DNA of 64,000 nt from Prorocentrum cordatum (lineage: Eukaryota; Sar; Dinophyceae; Prorocentrales; Prorocentraceae), in the NCBI GenBank assembly GCA_963575745.1, contig CAUYUJ010018298.1, forward strand, positions 44,740-108,739, read 5' to 3'. The position numbers and the translations under genes were made by a program. Positions 52,014-60,720 of the stretch are shown here, one piece after another. How positions within the stretch are numbered: position 1 is the stretch's first letter; every line of letters starts with the position of its first letter. The notes beneath the pieces were generated by a model. That model did not search any database. It was not told where the DNA came from and saw only the letters and a list, made by a program, of their open reading frames with translations.

Positions 52014-52587
52014 GCCTGCTGTAAGCATGCTCGGTTTTCTGGCGTGGTTGGGCCTCGGCATCATGACCTGCTGGTGGTTTCAGATACTGCCCTTGCACTC
52101 ACCCGTCCGTCGCCCATCCCCACATACGTGTTGGTGGCTGTGCCTTAATGTTCTCGGCCCTCGTGGCCATGCGCCTTCACGTGGGTTTGGCAGGGCTGGC
52201 ACCAGGCGAGCAGAGGTTTCAGTTACTGCCCACGCACTCACTCACGTCCAGCCCATCCCCTGATATGTGTTGGTGGCTATGCCTTAATGTTCTTGGCCCT
52301 CGTGGCCATGCGCCTTCGCGCGGGTTTGGCAGGGCGGGCGCCAGGCGAGCAGAGAAGGGATTGGGTACTTCGTCGGCTACGACCCCCAGGCTTTTGTCTT
52401 GTGGGTGGGTTCAGTTACTGCCCTTGCTCACACTCGCGTGCCCCCCATCCCCTGATACGTGTTGGTGGCTATGCCCTAATGTTCTCGGCCCTGGTGGCCA
52501 TGCGCCTTCGCGCAGGGTCGGCAGGGAGGGCGCCGCGCGAGCGGAGAAGGGATCCTGGACTTCGCGGGCGGCGATGGCCATGGCAGC
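52014..52587 (+). repeat. Three-copy tandem repeat between ORF1 and ORF2 of element B
   Basis: Copies start at about 52,076, 52,214 and 52,407. Each carries TTCAG(T/A)TACTGCCC, then TGTTGGTGGCTATGCC, TAATGTTCTCGGCCCTCGTG and GCCATGCGCCTTCGCG, and ends with GGCGAGCAGAG or a variant. Copy lengths are about 138, 193 and 180 bases because the later copies gained a 3' extension. Element C has only about 55 bases here and no repeat. Confidence 0.85.
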
Positions 52588-52890
52588 ATGTATGCAGTGG
52601 TGGGCCAGCAACCGCAGTGGATTGAGCAGTGGCAACCTACGAATGTGGTGCGCAGGCCTGCCAAGTCTCCTCCTCCCCGCGTTGCGCTCGATGCGGCTAA
52701 GAAGAAACATGTCGCCAGGATGCAGGAGGTCGGACATCACTTGGCCTTCGGCGTGGAGGTGTTCAACGCCTTCATGGTCGTGTTGCAGGCGGCCCACTCT
52801 GGGCCATGCTTGCAGGTGCTGCTACAGGAGCAGGTGCAGTTCCAGTGTGCAGTGTTATCACAGCTCATATTTCGTCACATGGGGTGCTGA
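52588..52890 (+). CDS. Small frame between ORF1 and the endonuclease of element B
   Basis: 100 codons from ATG 52,588: MYAVVGQQPQWIEQWQP, then KKKHVARMQEVGHHLAF and GVEVFNAFMVVLQAAHSG, ending HMGC. Balanced, helical-looking sequence. It may be the N-terminal part of ORF2, shifted out of frame from the endonuclease, rather than a separate gene. No match is recognised. Confidence 0.35.
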   Translation: MYAVVGQQPQWIEQWQPTNVVRRPAKSPPPRVALDAAKKKHVARMQEVGHHLAFGVEVFNAFMVVLQAAHSGPCLQVLLQEQVQFQCAVLSQLIFRHMGC

Positions 52891-53862
52891 CTGATGTTCT
52901 CAGCATGCCCAGCTGCAGCAACTCCATAGTGTTGGTGCAGGAACATCACGCTGACCGAGAGCACCTGCCAGATGTACAAGCGGCTGCTACTCGCCTGGGT
53001 TTCGCTGGGCTTTGGGCTACGGCGCCAGACACTGGCAGAGGGGGCGCGTGCGGGGGCCTAGCGGTCCTAGCGCCCAAGCGCATTCGTGTCAGTCTTGGAC
53101 CAGGCTTAGAAGGGCCCGGGTTGGTTCGTTCCAGGTCGTGTCTGGGTTTCGCATCTCCACTGGGGCCCTGAGAAGGGTGTCGTTCTCATATCAGTATATT
53201 TGATCGATTCAATTGGGTTGCATGATGACAACCTGGAGGTGCTCTCGACGTTAGCCAAGTATATCAGCATGCTGAACGTGCAGCAGCGCCATTGGGTTAT
53301 TGCTTGAGATTGGAACATGGCGCCTGAGCTGCTCACCGAGTACTTCAACTCTGTCTTTGGGTTCGCCAAGGTGCAAGCGGAGCCCACCTGTATGAGCGCA
53401 AAGCCAGGCGCAACCCTCGACTATGTCTGTCTTTCCAGTGGGCTTGCTCTTAATGCCCGAGGTGTTCAGGTACTGGAGGATGCCGCGACGTACCCTCGCT
53501 TGCCAGTCAAGCTGGCATTGGAAGTCGCCGAGCACCACATGTGGGCACGAGTGCCAGTGGAACCAATGCAGGTCAGTACGATTCCATTGCCAGGATGTGC
53601 GCGCTTCCCGCCCGTGGCCAGGTGGGCCAGGGCAGAGCATCTCATTGCGAACCGTGATTGTGACCAGTCCTTCTCAGTTGCCTGGGATGCGATGCTCTGT
53701 GGGCTGGAGCATGAACTTCTGGGTCGACATGCCATTGTGCCCGATGCCAATGGCGTGCTGGTCCTGCAGATTGGGTTTGGAAGCGAGTCGAGCCTCTGCA
53801 GCCACCCGTCCCCAAGCGACTACAAGCTTATAAGACGCTCGGCAGGTGGTTTCGCCACATGA
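52850..53862 (+). pseudogene. EEP endonuclease of element B
   Basis: First part (frame to 53,171): SIVLVQEHHADREHLPDV with the catalytic Glu, then GGACGGLAVLAPKRI. A frameshift near 53,180 leads to SIGLHDDNLEVLSTLAKY and WVIA-stop-DWNMAPELL, where TGA (53,305-53,307) interrupts just before the D-x-N pair. Then TLDYVCLSS (LDY motif) and LEVAEHHMWARVPVE (the His of the last motif). The rest to 53,862 is a linker. The domain would nick DNA for target-primed reverse transcription. Confidence 0.75.
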
Positions 53863-55271
53863 GATCGCGATACACTCGGGTGCTCACTTGTGTCGAGCGC
53901 GTCGTGCAAAGCGCAGAGGGCCCAGGAGTTTACCCAGCACGCCTCTTGCCAGATCTCTTTGGCAATCGTGGTGCCTGGGGGGGGGGGGGGGGGGGGGGCG
54001 CATCTGACGCTAGCAAGGAACGTCGCCTCCTGGCCAAACTTGCTTGGGACATGCAGGGTTTCTTCGGTCGAGTGGCCAAGGCTAGATGGGTGTGCGAATT
54101 GCTGTATTCCGAGGACCAGCTGGAGATTGCTGATGTGGCCACGACTTTCTATGCCACGGACTTCCTCGACAGGGCTGAGCGGATTTTGGCCAAAGTGGAG
54201 AAGGTTATTCATGCTACCAGTGCTTTTGCCTCTAGTGACTGGTCCGACTGGGCCCGGCTGGCCTTCCTCGCAGGAGCTAAGCTGGCGCGTCGTTATTCAA
54301 AGGTGGAAGCCATGCAGGAAATCATCGACTTCACCGACGATGCGGGCCAGCCTTACCGGATGGCAGACGCATGCCTTGATCAGTGGTCTACCATCTGGGC
54401 ACTTCACGGGTGCCAGCAGCTACAACGGCCTGACGACTGGCAGCAGTGGGACAAGCTCCCGCCGATCACGGGCGACCAAGTGAGGAGGGTCATCCGTAAG
54501 TTCAAGTTGCACACGGCGCTCGGGCAAATCAATATGCAGCCGATGTCGCTCGACGTGGTCTCAGACACAGGTCTACATATGGTGGCGACGCCCCAGATGA
54601 AGTGCGAGGACATGTGCTGCTGGCCCGACAGCAGGCTCCAGACCCGACTGGTTCGACTTGCAAAACCAGATGGTAGACATCGATTGGTTGCTCTCATCAA
54701 TACATTGGCCCGTACATGGAGTCGGCTGAGGCGACCACTGTCCAAGAGATGGGAACTCCACCGCCCGTGTGACGCCTTCTGGGGGCCCCGTCCAGGAGCG
54801 ACATCGGTTGGCGCGCCGTTTCAACACAATTTAGATTCTGAGCTGGCCCGACTTCGAGGCCATGCGTCGGTTAGTGTGCTGATAGACATGTATCAGTACT
54901 TCGAGACTATCAAGCTTGAGTACCTTCTCAAGCACGCCCGACAGCAGCACTTTCCTTTCCGCTTGATTTGGATGCTGCTCAGTACGCACCAAGCACCTAG
55001 GCTCATCAAAGCCTACGGGTCGGTTTCGCAGGAGTACACGTTATACCAGGGTATCTTGGCGGGCTGTTCTCACGCCTGTGCCATGATGCATCTGCTACTG
55101 GGACAAGTTCTGCAGCAGGTTCGGAAATTGCTCGTGGAAGTCATCCCCAGGGCGCTCATGGACGACGTTAGCTTCCAGTGGACGGGGCCTCAACCAGAGC
55201 GTTCGCAGCAGTTGTTTGGAGCGGTGCGCTGGTTCACACATCAGGTTTTCGATTTTGGATTGGTCATCTAG
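53859..55271 (+). pseudogene. Reverse transcriptase of element B, open core
   Basis: 470 open codons. Fingers: TRLVRLAKPDGRHRLVAL. Motif A: VSVLIDMYQYFETI. Motif B: YQGILAGCSHACAM. Motif C: RALMDDVSFQW, with both catalytic Asp present and Leu-Met before them. A 21-base G run at 53,978-53,998 adds a poly-Gly stretch and may be an error. The ATG at 53,859 overlaps the TGA of the upstream frame, but the RT frame is open upstream as well (YKTLGRWFRHM), so this is a frameshift site, not a true start. TAG at 55,272 ends the frame; the same frame continues after it. Confidence 0.85.
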
Positions 55272-56157
55272 GCCAGCAAGAGTGGCTGCATCACCTCGTC
55301 GGCCAAGGCACCTAAGGCAGTTGGCAAGATGGCAGCTCTCCTCAAGCTGAAGTGCCACTCTCACCTTCGCAACCTTGGCCACGAGCTGGCAGGGGCCCGA
55401 TTGCGCAGAGTTCAAGATTGCAAACGGTTGATAGGCCTCCAGCAGCGCAGGAACAGGCTGAGGGCTCTTATCAGAGGGTCCAAAGGCAAGGTGAGAGCTC
55501 TCTGGCGCACGGGCTTGCTGCCCGCTGCAGCCCACGGCTCAGGCACCAGTGGAGTCGTCGACTCCACGCTCGCGAAGCTGCGCAGTATGGCTGAGCTGCT
55601 GGTTGGGGCTCGGCATCATGCTGGGCTTACGGCGTGGCTGGCCACACAGACGGATGAGTTTTATGACCCTTTTTATGACGTCACGATCGGTTTGGTTTGC
55701 AGATATGCCGCGCTGTTCTGGGACAACATCGGTTCCATGGCATTGCTACAGCGTGGCTGGGAGCAGCTCATGAGCACCTTTGTTGATGGTGCGAACTGGA
55801 CCAGATGTCATGGCCCCATGGCAGCAGTCTACCTATCGCTCAAGAGGATTGGTTGGACTATGACGGCGGCTCAAAACCTTGTCAACGACCTCGGGCGTGC
55901 GATCAGCCTCTACACCACCATGCCTGTTGAAGTTCGTGCGCTGCTTCGTGAAGGTATAGGGCGCTGGCAAATGGCAAGGATCGTTGCGAGGATTCCTGGG
56001 GCGGACAGCGGTTTCGTGACCTGGAGGCGCTCGTTTAGGCTCAGTATTCTGTCAGTTGGAAACCGTGTAAAGCGAGGCTGCGCCAGATGTCTTCTAGGCA
56101 ACGCTCTGTGGCCCCCTGCGCGTAAGAAGGCCGATGCGTCTTCGGAGGCTCGCGAAC
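55272..56157 (+). pseudogene. RT thumb/connection region of element B
   Basis: In frame with the RT after a single TAG. It reads KSGCITSSAKAPKAVGKM, LKCHSHLRNLGHELAG, KGKVRALWRTGLLPAAAHG and YDPFYDVTIGLVCRY, then SGFVTWRRSFRLS and RCLLGNALWPPARKK. Element C has the same sequence in the same order (VAGLWRTGLVPSGGHG; DPSFDPVVDATILLVFR), so this is a conserved part of the protein, probably the primer-binding thumb and a hinge. Confidence 0.75.
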
Positions 56158-56208
56158 TTTTTTTTGTTTTTTTGGTTTGTTTTTTGTTTTTTTGTTTTTT
56201 TTTTGTTC
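56158..56208 (+). repeat. T-rich tract interrupting ORF2 of element B
   Basis: About 50 bases of T broken by single G residues. It replaces part of the Cys/His linker; element C keeps KCEFGCDALGTFGHQWYEC at this place, while element B resumes as APGTLGHPFFDCP in another frame. It looks like an insertion or local expansion. Confidence 0.8.
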
Positions 56209-56940
56209 TGGAGCCCCAGGCACTCTTGGGCACCCGTTTTTCGATTGCCCCGCTCTCCTCTCGCCTCCGGAAGAACTTGAGCTGGACCAGGTGCCCGAAG
56301 AGGTCTTGGGGCGCAGGGAATTTCTCAAGGGCCTTGGAGAATCTGGGTTCGGCATGTCTGATTGGGACACCCCTGAGCTTTATTTTGGGTTGCCCACTGA
56401 TCCCATCAGGCTGCCGCCCGATGACCCGCCCTGCCCTGTGCTCACCTGGGGAGCTACCAATGAGGTCTGGGGAAGGCGCGTCTACACCGATGGCTCGGGG
56501 CTAGCGAACGCTAGCCCCGAGCTGCGAAGGTGTGGATGGGCCGTCGTCGAGCTGGGCCCTTGTGGGCTGCCTGCTAGGGCTGTGTACGGTCCGTTGCCTG
56601 GGCGCCAGTCGGTGCCCCGCGCTGAGCGCTACGCGGGTTGGTGTGCGCTGAAGGTAGCTCCCCAGATCGAGACCCTGTGCAGCGACCGCCTTGCCTTTGT
56701 GCAGGAGGGCCAGAGCTGGGAACCCTTTTTAGCTTCTGCCCGAGGCAAGCACGCTGACGTCTGGCGACGCATTTTCCAGGAATGTCCTCCCAGCGGGCGC
56801 CCTCCCGAGTTCGTCTGGGTCAAGGCCCATCGAGGTCTCGAAGATGTGCTCGATTCTGAACCCCAGTCTATCTTTGACTTTTAGGGAACCATTGGGCCGA
56901 TTTTTTCGCCCGCCTGGGGGCCCAAGTGAACCGGGTCGCC
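56209..56940 (+). pseudogene. Cys/His linker end and RNase H of element B
   Basis: It begins APGTLGHPFFDCPALLSP, the His/Cys end of a zinc-like knuckle. RNase H follows: RRVYTDGSGLANAS (first Asp), VPRAERYAGWCAL (Glu), ETLCSDRLAFVQEG (second Asp) and FVWVKAHRGLEDV (His). The frame stops at 56,882, but the adjoining frame reads GNHWADFFARLGAQ, the final Asp motif, so a frameshift lies near 56,875. All catalytic residues are still present. A 14-bp hairpin sits in the DNA right after the first motif (56,493-56,522). Confidence 0.85.
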
Positions 56941-57761
56941 CAAGTTGCGGTGGGCGCCGAAGCGGCCCACCTTAAGCAAAATAAGCTGACCTGGAGATTT
57001 CTATCAAGTGCGGTGCAGATTATCAGTGCCATGGCTAGCTGTCTAGATAGGCCTGCTGAGCCCAGTCGGACCGTGCACAGTGGCCCGAGGCTTGCGTTGG
57101 CAGAGCACGGCTTGCATTCTTTTCCGGAGCTGGGTGTCTGGCGGTGCAGAGATTGCGATGCATCAGCGTCGTCGCAGTCTACCCTCAGAGGCCTGCGAAG
57201 CGGTGCTGCCAGGCACTGCCGCCCGACAGCCATCCAGAGGTGGAGAGCGCAGCTGTTCTTCGCTGAGAACCTTGGTTCGACTTCCGAATCGTCCCAAGCC
57301 GCCTCTGCTGCCCTTGCCCTGGCCGAAGACCTCTTGGGACCTGGGCCCCCCCCCCGTTCCTCCTGAGGTCCTGGGCCCCCCTCTTCCGCTGCCTCCCGAG
57401 GGAATCCCTGGCCAGGGCACCGATGGGCTTGAAGTCTTCCGTGAGTTGAATCACAGGCCAGTTCGGCATGGCCGAACCATTATTTGCTTGTCTTGTACTT
57501 GTTTCCTCATTGTGCCCTCAGGGCATTGTCGTGCTTTAAAGAGGGTACGCAAAGGAGCTGCAAAAGCTCGTGCCGACCGTGCTGTGCAGGCTAAGAAGCT
57601 GTTGAATGCTGAGCGCGGGAAGCACCCCGCAACTGGCGACCTCCCTGTTCCCGCGCCTGCCGCGTTGCGGCAGGGCGATGCCGCCGCTGCTGCCTCTTCT
57701 CGAAGGGACGGGGCTCTGGCAGTGGACCACTCGGGGGAGAGATCCGACTCTTCTGACTAAT
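56941..57761 (+). pseudogene. C-terminal double zinc module of element B
   Basis: First cluster (to 57,366): EHGLHSFPELGVWRCRDCD, with a later RSGAARHC, an H...C-x2-C...C arrangement. After a frameshift at the C run 57,347-57,355 the second cluster reads VRHGRTIICLSCTCF and PSGHCRALKRVRKG, followed by a basic and then Ala/Ser/Asp-rich tail ending GERSDSSD. Element A ends with the same pair of clusters. A nucleic-acid-binding role is likely but inferred. Confidence 0.7.
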
Positions 57762-58009
57762 TGGGGCTAGCAGCCCTCTTTCCAGCTCTAATGTAGCTGC
57801 CGTGGCGGCTTGCCGCCGTGGCTCGGTCGCCCTCGGCGGCCCGCAGTGCCTCCATGGTCCTGCATTGCCCAAGGAGTGGTTGGCTCCCCTGCTTATCGCT
57901 CCGCCCACCCCTTGTCATCAGCGATGCGCCAGTCACTGACACGCGCTTCCGCTGGCTCGCTCGCTCGCTCCCCTCCTCCTCCTTCTTCTCCTCCCCCTCC
58001 TCTTCACTT
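57762..58009. other. Junction between elements B and C with TCC tract
   Basis: About 200 bases of GC-rich sequence with no gene, then (TCGC)n at 57,956-57,970 and (TCC)n-like sequence at 57,970-58,009 running into the SL of element C. It may include the 3' UTR of B. Confidence 0.6.
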
Positions 58010-58051
58010 TCCGTAGCCATTTTGGCTCAAGCCCGTCGTGTTTCGCTCAGG
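58010..58051 (+). other. Perfect DinoSL plus older relic at the 5' end of element C
   Basis: Bases 58,010-58,031 match the 22-base spliced leader exactly (T, then CCGTAGCCATTTTGG, then CTCAAG). Bases 58,033-58,051 read CCGTCGTGTTTCGCTCAGG, recognisable as a mutated second SL with a two-base deletion. The extra relic keeps the CCGT start, unlike the truncated relic in element B. Confidence 0.85.
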
Positions 58052-58318
58052 ACTTGAGATGGTGGCGTGGGGGAGGCGCGGCCCCCGACCGCTCTCGCGT
58101 CTCCCGAGTGGCCTGCCCGGGCCTGGAGGCGCTGCTGCATGCCGTGTACTGTGCGCGGGCTTCCCGCTTGTACTTTGCACGACTTCGTTTTCACTCTCGA
58201 GTGCAGTAGGCCCATGGCGCCCTCTCATGCTTCTCAAGGCGGTGCGCCGCCCTCAGGTCACGCGCGGAGACGCCAGGCGTGGGCCAAGCCATGGTCTTGC
58301 AAGCACTTCTGGTCACAT

Positions 58319-58351
58319 CAGACTGGCGATAGGTCACCTATCGCCAGTCTG
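58319..58351. repeat. Perfect 16-bp hairpin in the element C leader
   Basis: CAGACTGGCGATAGGT (58,319-58,334), a one-base loop (C), and its exact reverse complement (58,336-58,351). It lies between the SL and ORF1. In DNA it could form a cruciform; in the RNA it would be a strong stem, though the loop must open to at least three bases. Confidence 0.95.
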
Positions 58352-58477
58352 GCAGGTTCCACGGGTCCTGCAGGTCCCACAGGTCACCTTTGGTGTTATT
58401 AAGATGGTTCCTGGGGTGATGTTTGCAAGGCGAAGGCGCGTGTAATTGCATGCGCTGCGCGCAGCGCAGAGTGAACC

Positions 58478-59624
58478 GTGAGTGCAAGTGCGAAACGCTG
58501 CCATGTAAATTTGGGTTTGCGCCCGTCCTGTAATCTTTTTGTGAACTTGCGGTTGCGGTGGTTTCCATCGTGGTCAAGGTGGTGGAGCAGAGCGGATCTC
58601 GACCACTGCTCGCTATGCAAGCAACCCAAGGCGTCAGCATTTGCAGGGCCCAAGCAGCCAGCCACTCCCTCTGCGGCGGCGCTTAAGGCTCCAGCGCAGC
58701 CCGACCCCAAGCTCACTGTTGAACTCAAGAGGTTGCGTGATGAAGTTACACAGCTACGGAAGAAGGAGGTCGCAACAAAACCCGACGGCGACGCCATGGA
58801 TGTCGACGAGGGCAAGGGCAGCGAAGCAGACTTACGCAAAGAGCTCGGGCAGTCACCGGGAAGCTGCATAACGTTGCAGGTATGGACGGCCCAGAGCTCG
58901 ATGATTTGCGAAAGAAGTTGCGAGCGCGTCAGACCACCTTGCGAGGTCAGGGCGCTCGCGGCAAGTTTCTGGACACGCGGCTCGCAGATTTGTCCTTTCA
59001 GCACGCGAAGTTGGTCAAAAAGCGGGAGCGCCAGACCGAAGTGGTCGAGGAGCTCCAGCAGGTGGTGGCAGAGGCGCAGAATGCTGTGGAGGACGCGGCC
59101 GAGGCGCTTCAGGCCACGGTCACGGACATCGCGGAGTTGCAGGCCGAGCGGTGCCAGTTGGTGGCTGGCGCGCCACGGGCCCCTGAGAAGCCCAGTGGCG
59201 ACGGCGCACAGGGGCGCAAGCAGCTCCTTGCCAGCAACCTCGCGATCGAGAAGTGTGGCGAGTTGCTCGAGGGCATTGGTGGCAAGCCTGCTTTGGCGCA
59301 GAAGCCGCACGAGTGCTTGGCGGAGGCGACGGCGGCGGACTGCGCAGTGCTCAGCAGCGCCGCGCCGCCGAGGAGGCGAGGCAGCGGTTGCAGCAGCAGC
59401 AGGAGGCCGAGCAGGCCGCTCAGGCTGCTGCAGCTGCGACGGCTGATCACTGGCAGCGCTGGGAGCAAGCCGTCCCGTCGGAGGCAGACGACCCAGGGGT
59501 GCTGCGAGAGTTCCTCCGCTCGGTCGAGCAGCAGGTGCCAGATGATGAAGTTGAGTTGCGTGAGGCAGCCAAGAGGACGGGTGTCATGTTGTCGTCGTTC
59601 GCGAAGCGGCACAAGGCGGCGTAG
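58478..59624 (+). pseudogene. ORF1 of element C, three frames
   Basis: Frame 1 (58,478-58,880): WWSRADLDHCSLCKQPKAS, a C-x2-C pair matching the second half of B's zinc motif, then KLTVELKRLRDEVTQLRK, a coiled coil. Frame 2 (58,882-59,330): ELDDLRKKLRARQTTLRG and RQTEVVEELQQVVAEAQN, more coiled coil. Frame 3 (to 59,624): EARQRLQQQQEAEQAAQ and EVELREAAKRTGVMLSS, ending FAKRHKAA, close to B's end AKRRKVAA. No intact start: TGA lies just before 58,478. The same ORF1 family as A and B. Confidence 0.7.
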
Positions 59625-59679
59625 TTGGTAGTTGGCGTCGATTGGTTGGTATGTGTGCTCATTCTCTTTTGTCGGCGTC

Positions 59680-60720
59680 ATGGCGCGCATTGCCACTGTC
59701 AACGCTACGTCGTTCAACCCGCTTTCTGGGACGTTCGAGGCCGATGCTCCTGTGCTAGGAGATGAGCAGCCTATCATGTGCGTACAGGAGCATCGCGTCA
59801 CGGCTGCGAGGACGGGGCCATTTCCGGGACGCATGAGTGCGGTCAGCCACCACGGCGCGTGGGCCCCAGCCAAGGGGACTGGCCACGGGCACGGCACAAG
59901 CGGTGGCGTGGCGGTGATTGCGCGTCAGAGGGTGCAGGTGACAGATGGGCCGTTGCTGGCATACACCACAGGTGTGTTGCTGTGCGAGAGATTTGTTGCA
60001 GCGCTAGTGCGCACTGGGTTCAAAGGAAGCTTCGTGGCAGTGTCAGCCTATCTCCACGTCAGCGAAGAGATGGGTCAGAAGAACACGACGTTGCTCACGA
60101 TGTTGGCTCAGTTAGTATCTGCTCAGAGTGCGAGCGCCTGGGTGTGAGTGGATTGTTGCAGCTGACTACAACATGGACCGCGCTCTGATTCAGCCATGTG
60201 CGACTTCTATCGGAGGAGTTCTGGTGGCGCCCTCTGCGCCCACATGTGTTCAGAGTGCACCTAGTACGACGATTGATTACTTCGTCGTGTCTGAGGGGTT
60301 CGCTATCTGTTCTGGAATGATTGAAGTGGTGGACATTGCGACGATCTGGCCACATAGGCTTGTGTTGATGCAATTTCACGCCAAAGACACAGTCATGTGG
60401 TGCCGAGTTGCTGATCAACCAAAACCAATTCCTGCACTGGCCAAGCCAGGTTGTGGGCGGTTTCATTGGGATTGGAAGCAGTTTCGTGATGATATTCAGC
60501 ATGCAGCGACAGCTGATCAGTTGGCAGGTTTCTGGGACTTAACGATTCAGGGTATCGAGGCGGAGCTGATGTTGTTGGACCCAGTCGCCACGGGTACAAA
60601 GGCAGAGCCTGAGAGCACCAAGTTCGTTGGAAGAAGCTCCGCGCAGTCCCACAGCGTCGACAGCCTCGACCCTCGTGCGAGTATGCAGCGTGGAGTGCAG
60701 CGGCCAGGTGGGCCAGGCAC
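59680..60720 (+). pseudogene. EEP endonuclease of element C
   Basis: ATG at 59,680 opens MARIATVNATSFNP (the Asn motif), then QPIMCVQEHRVTA (catalytic Glu), GTSGGVAVIARQ and FVAVSAYLHV. A frameshift near 60,145 leads to EWIVAADYNMDRAL (the D-x-N pair), STTIDYFVVSEG (IDY motif) and TIWPHRLVLMQF (last His). Every family motif is recognisable, better than in A, B or D. Joining the two frames would need only one base change, so this break is probably recent or an assembly error. Confidence 0.8.

Larger units (their letters stand above)
50703..57761 (+). mobile_element. Retroelement B, SL-tagged non-LTR element
   Basis: About 7.06 kb. In order: DinoSL, 130-base leader, ORF1, a spacer with a three-copy repeat, EEP endonuclease, RT, connection region, Cys/His linker, RNase H and two C-terminal Cys/His modules, ending at TAA 57,759. 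ORF1 and the RT core are open, but ORF2 has TGA at 53,305, TAG at 55,272, a T-rich insertion at 56,158-56,208 and several frameshifts, one in a C run (57,347-57,355). No poly-A tail is seen. Element C begins about 250 bases further on in the same direction and is its paralogue. Confidence 0.9.

Noticed and set aside
53859-53862. ATGA overlap between endonuclease and RT frames of element B as a translational coupling site
   Set aside because: The RT frame is open upstream of the ATG and carries protein-like sequence there, so the overlap is a by-product of a frameshift.
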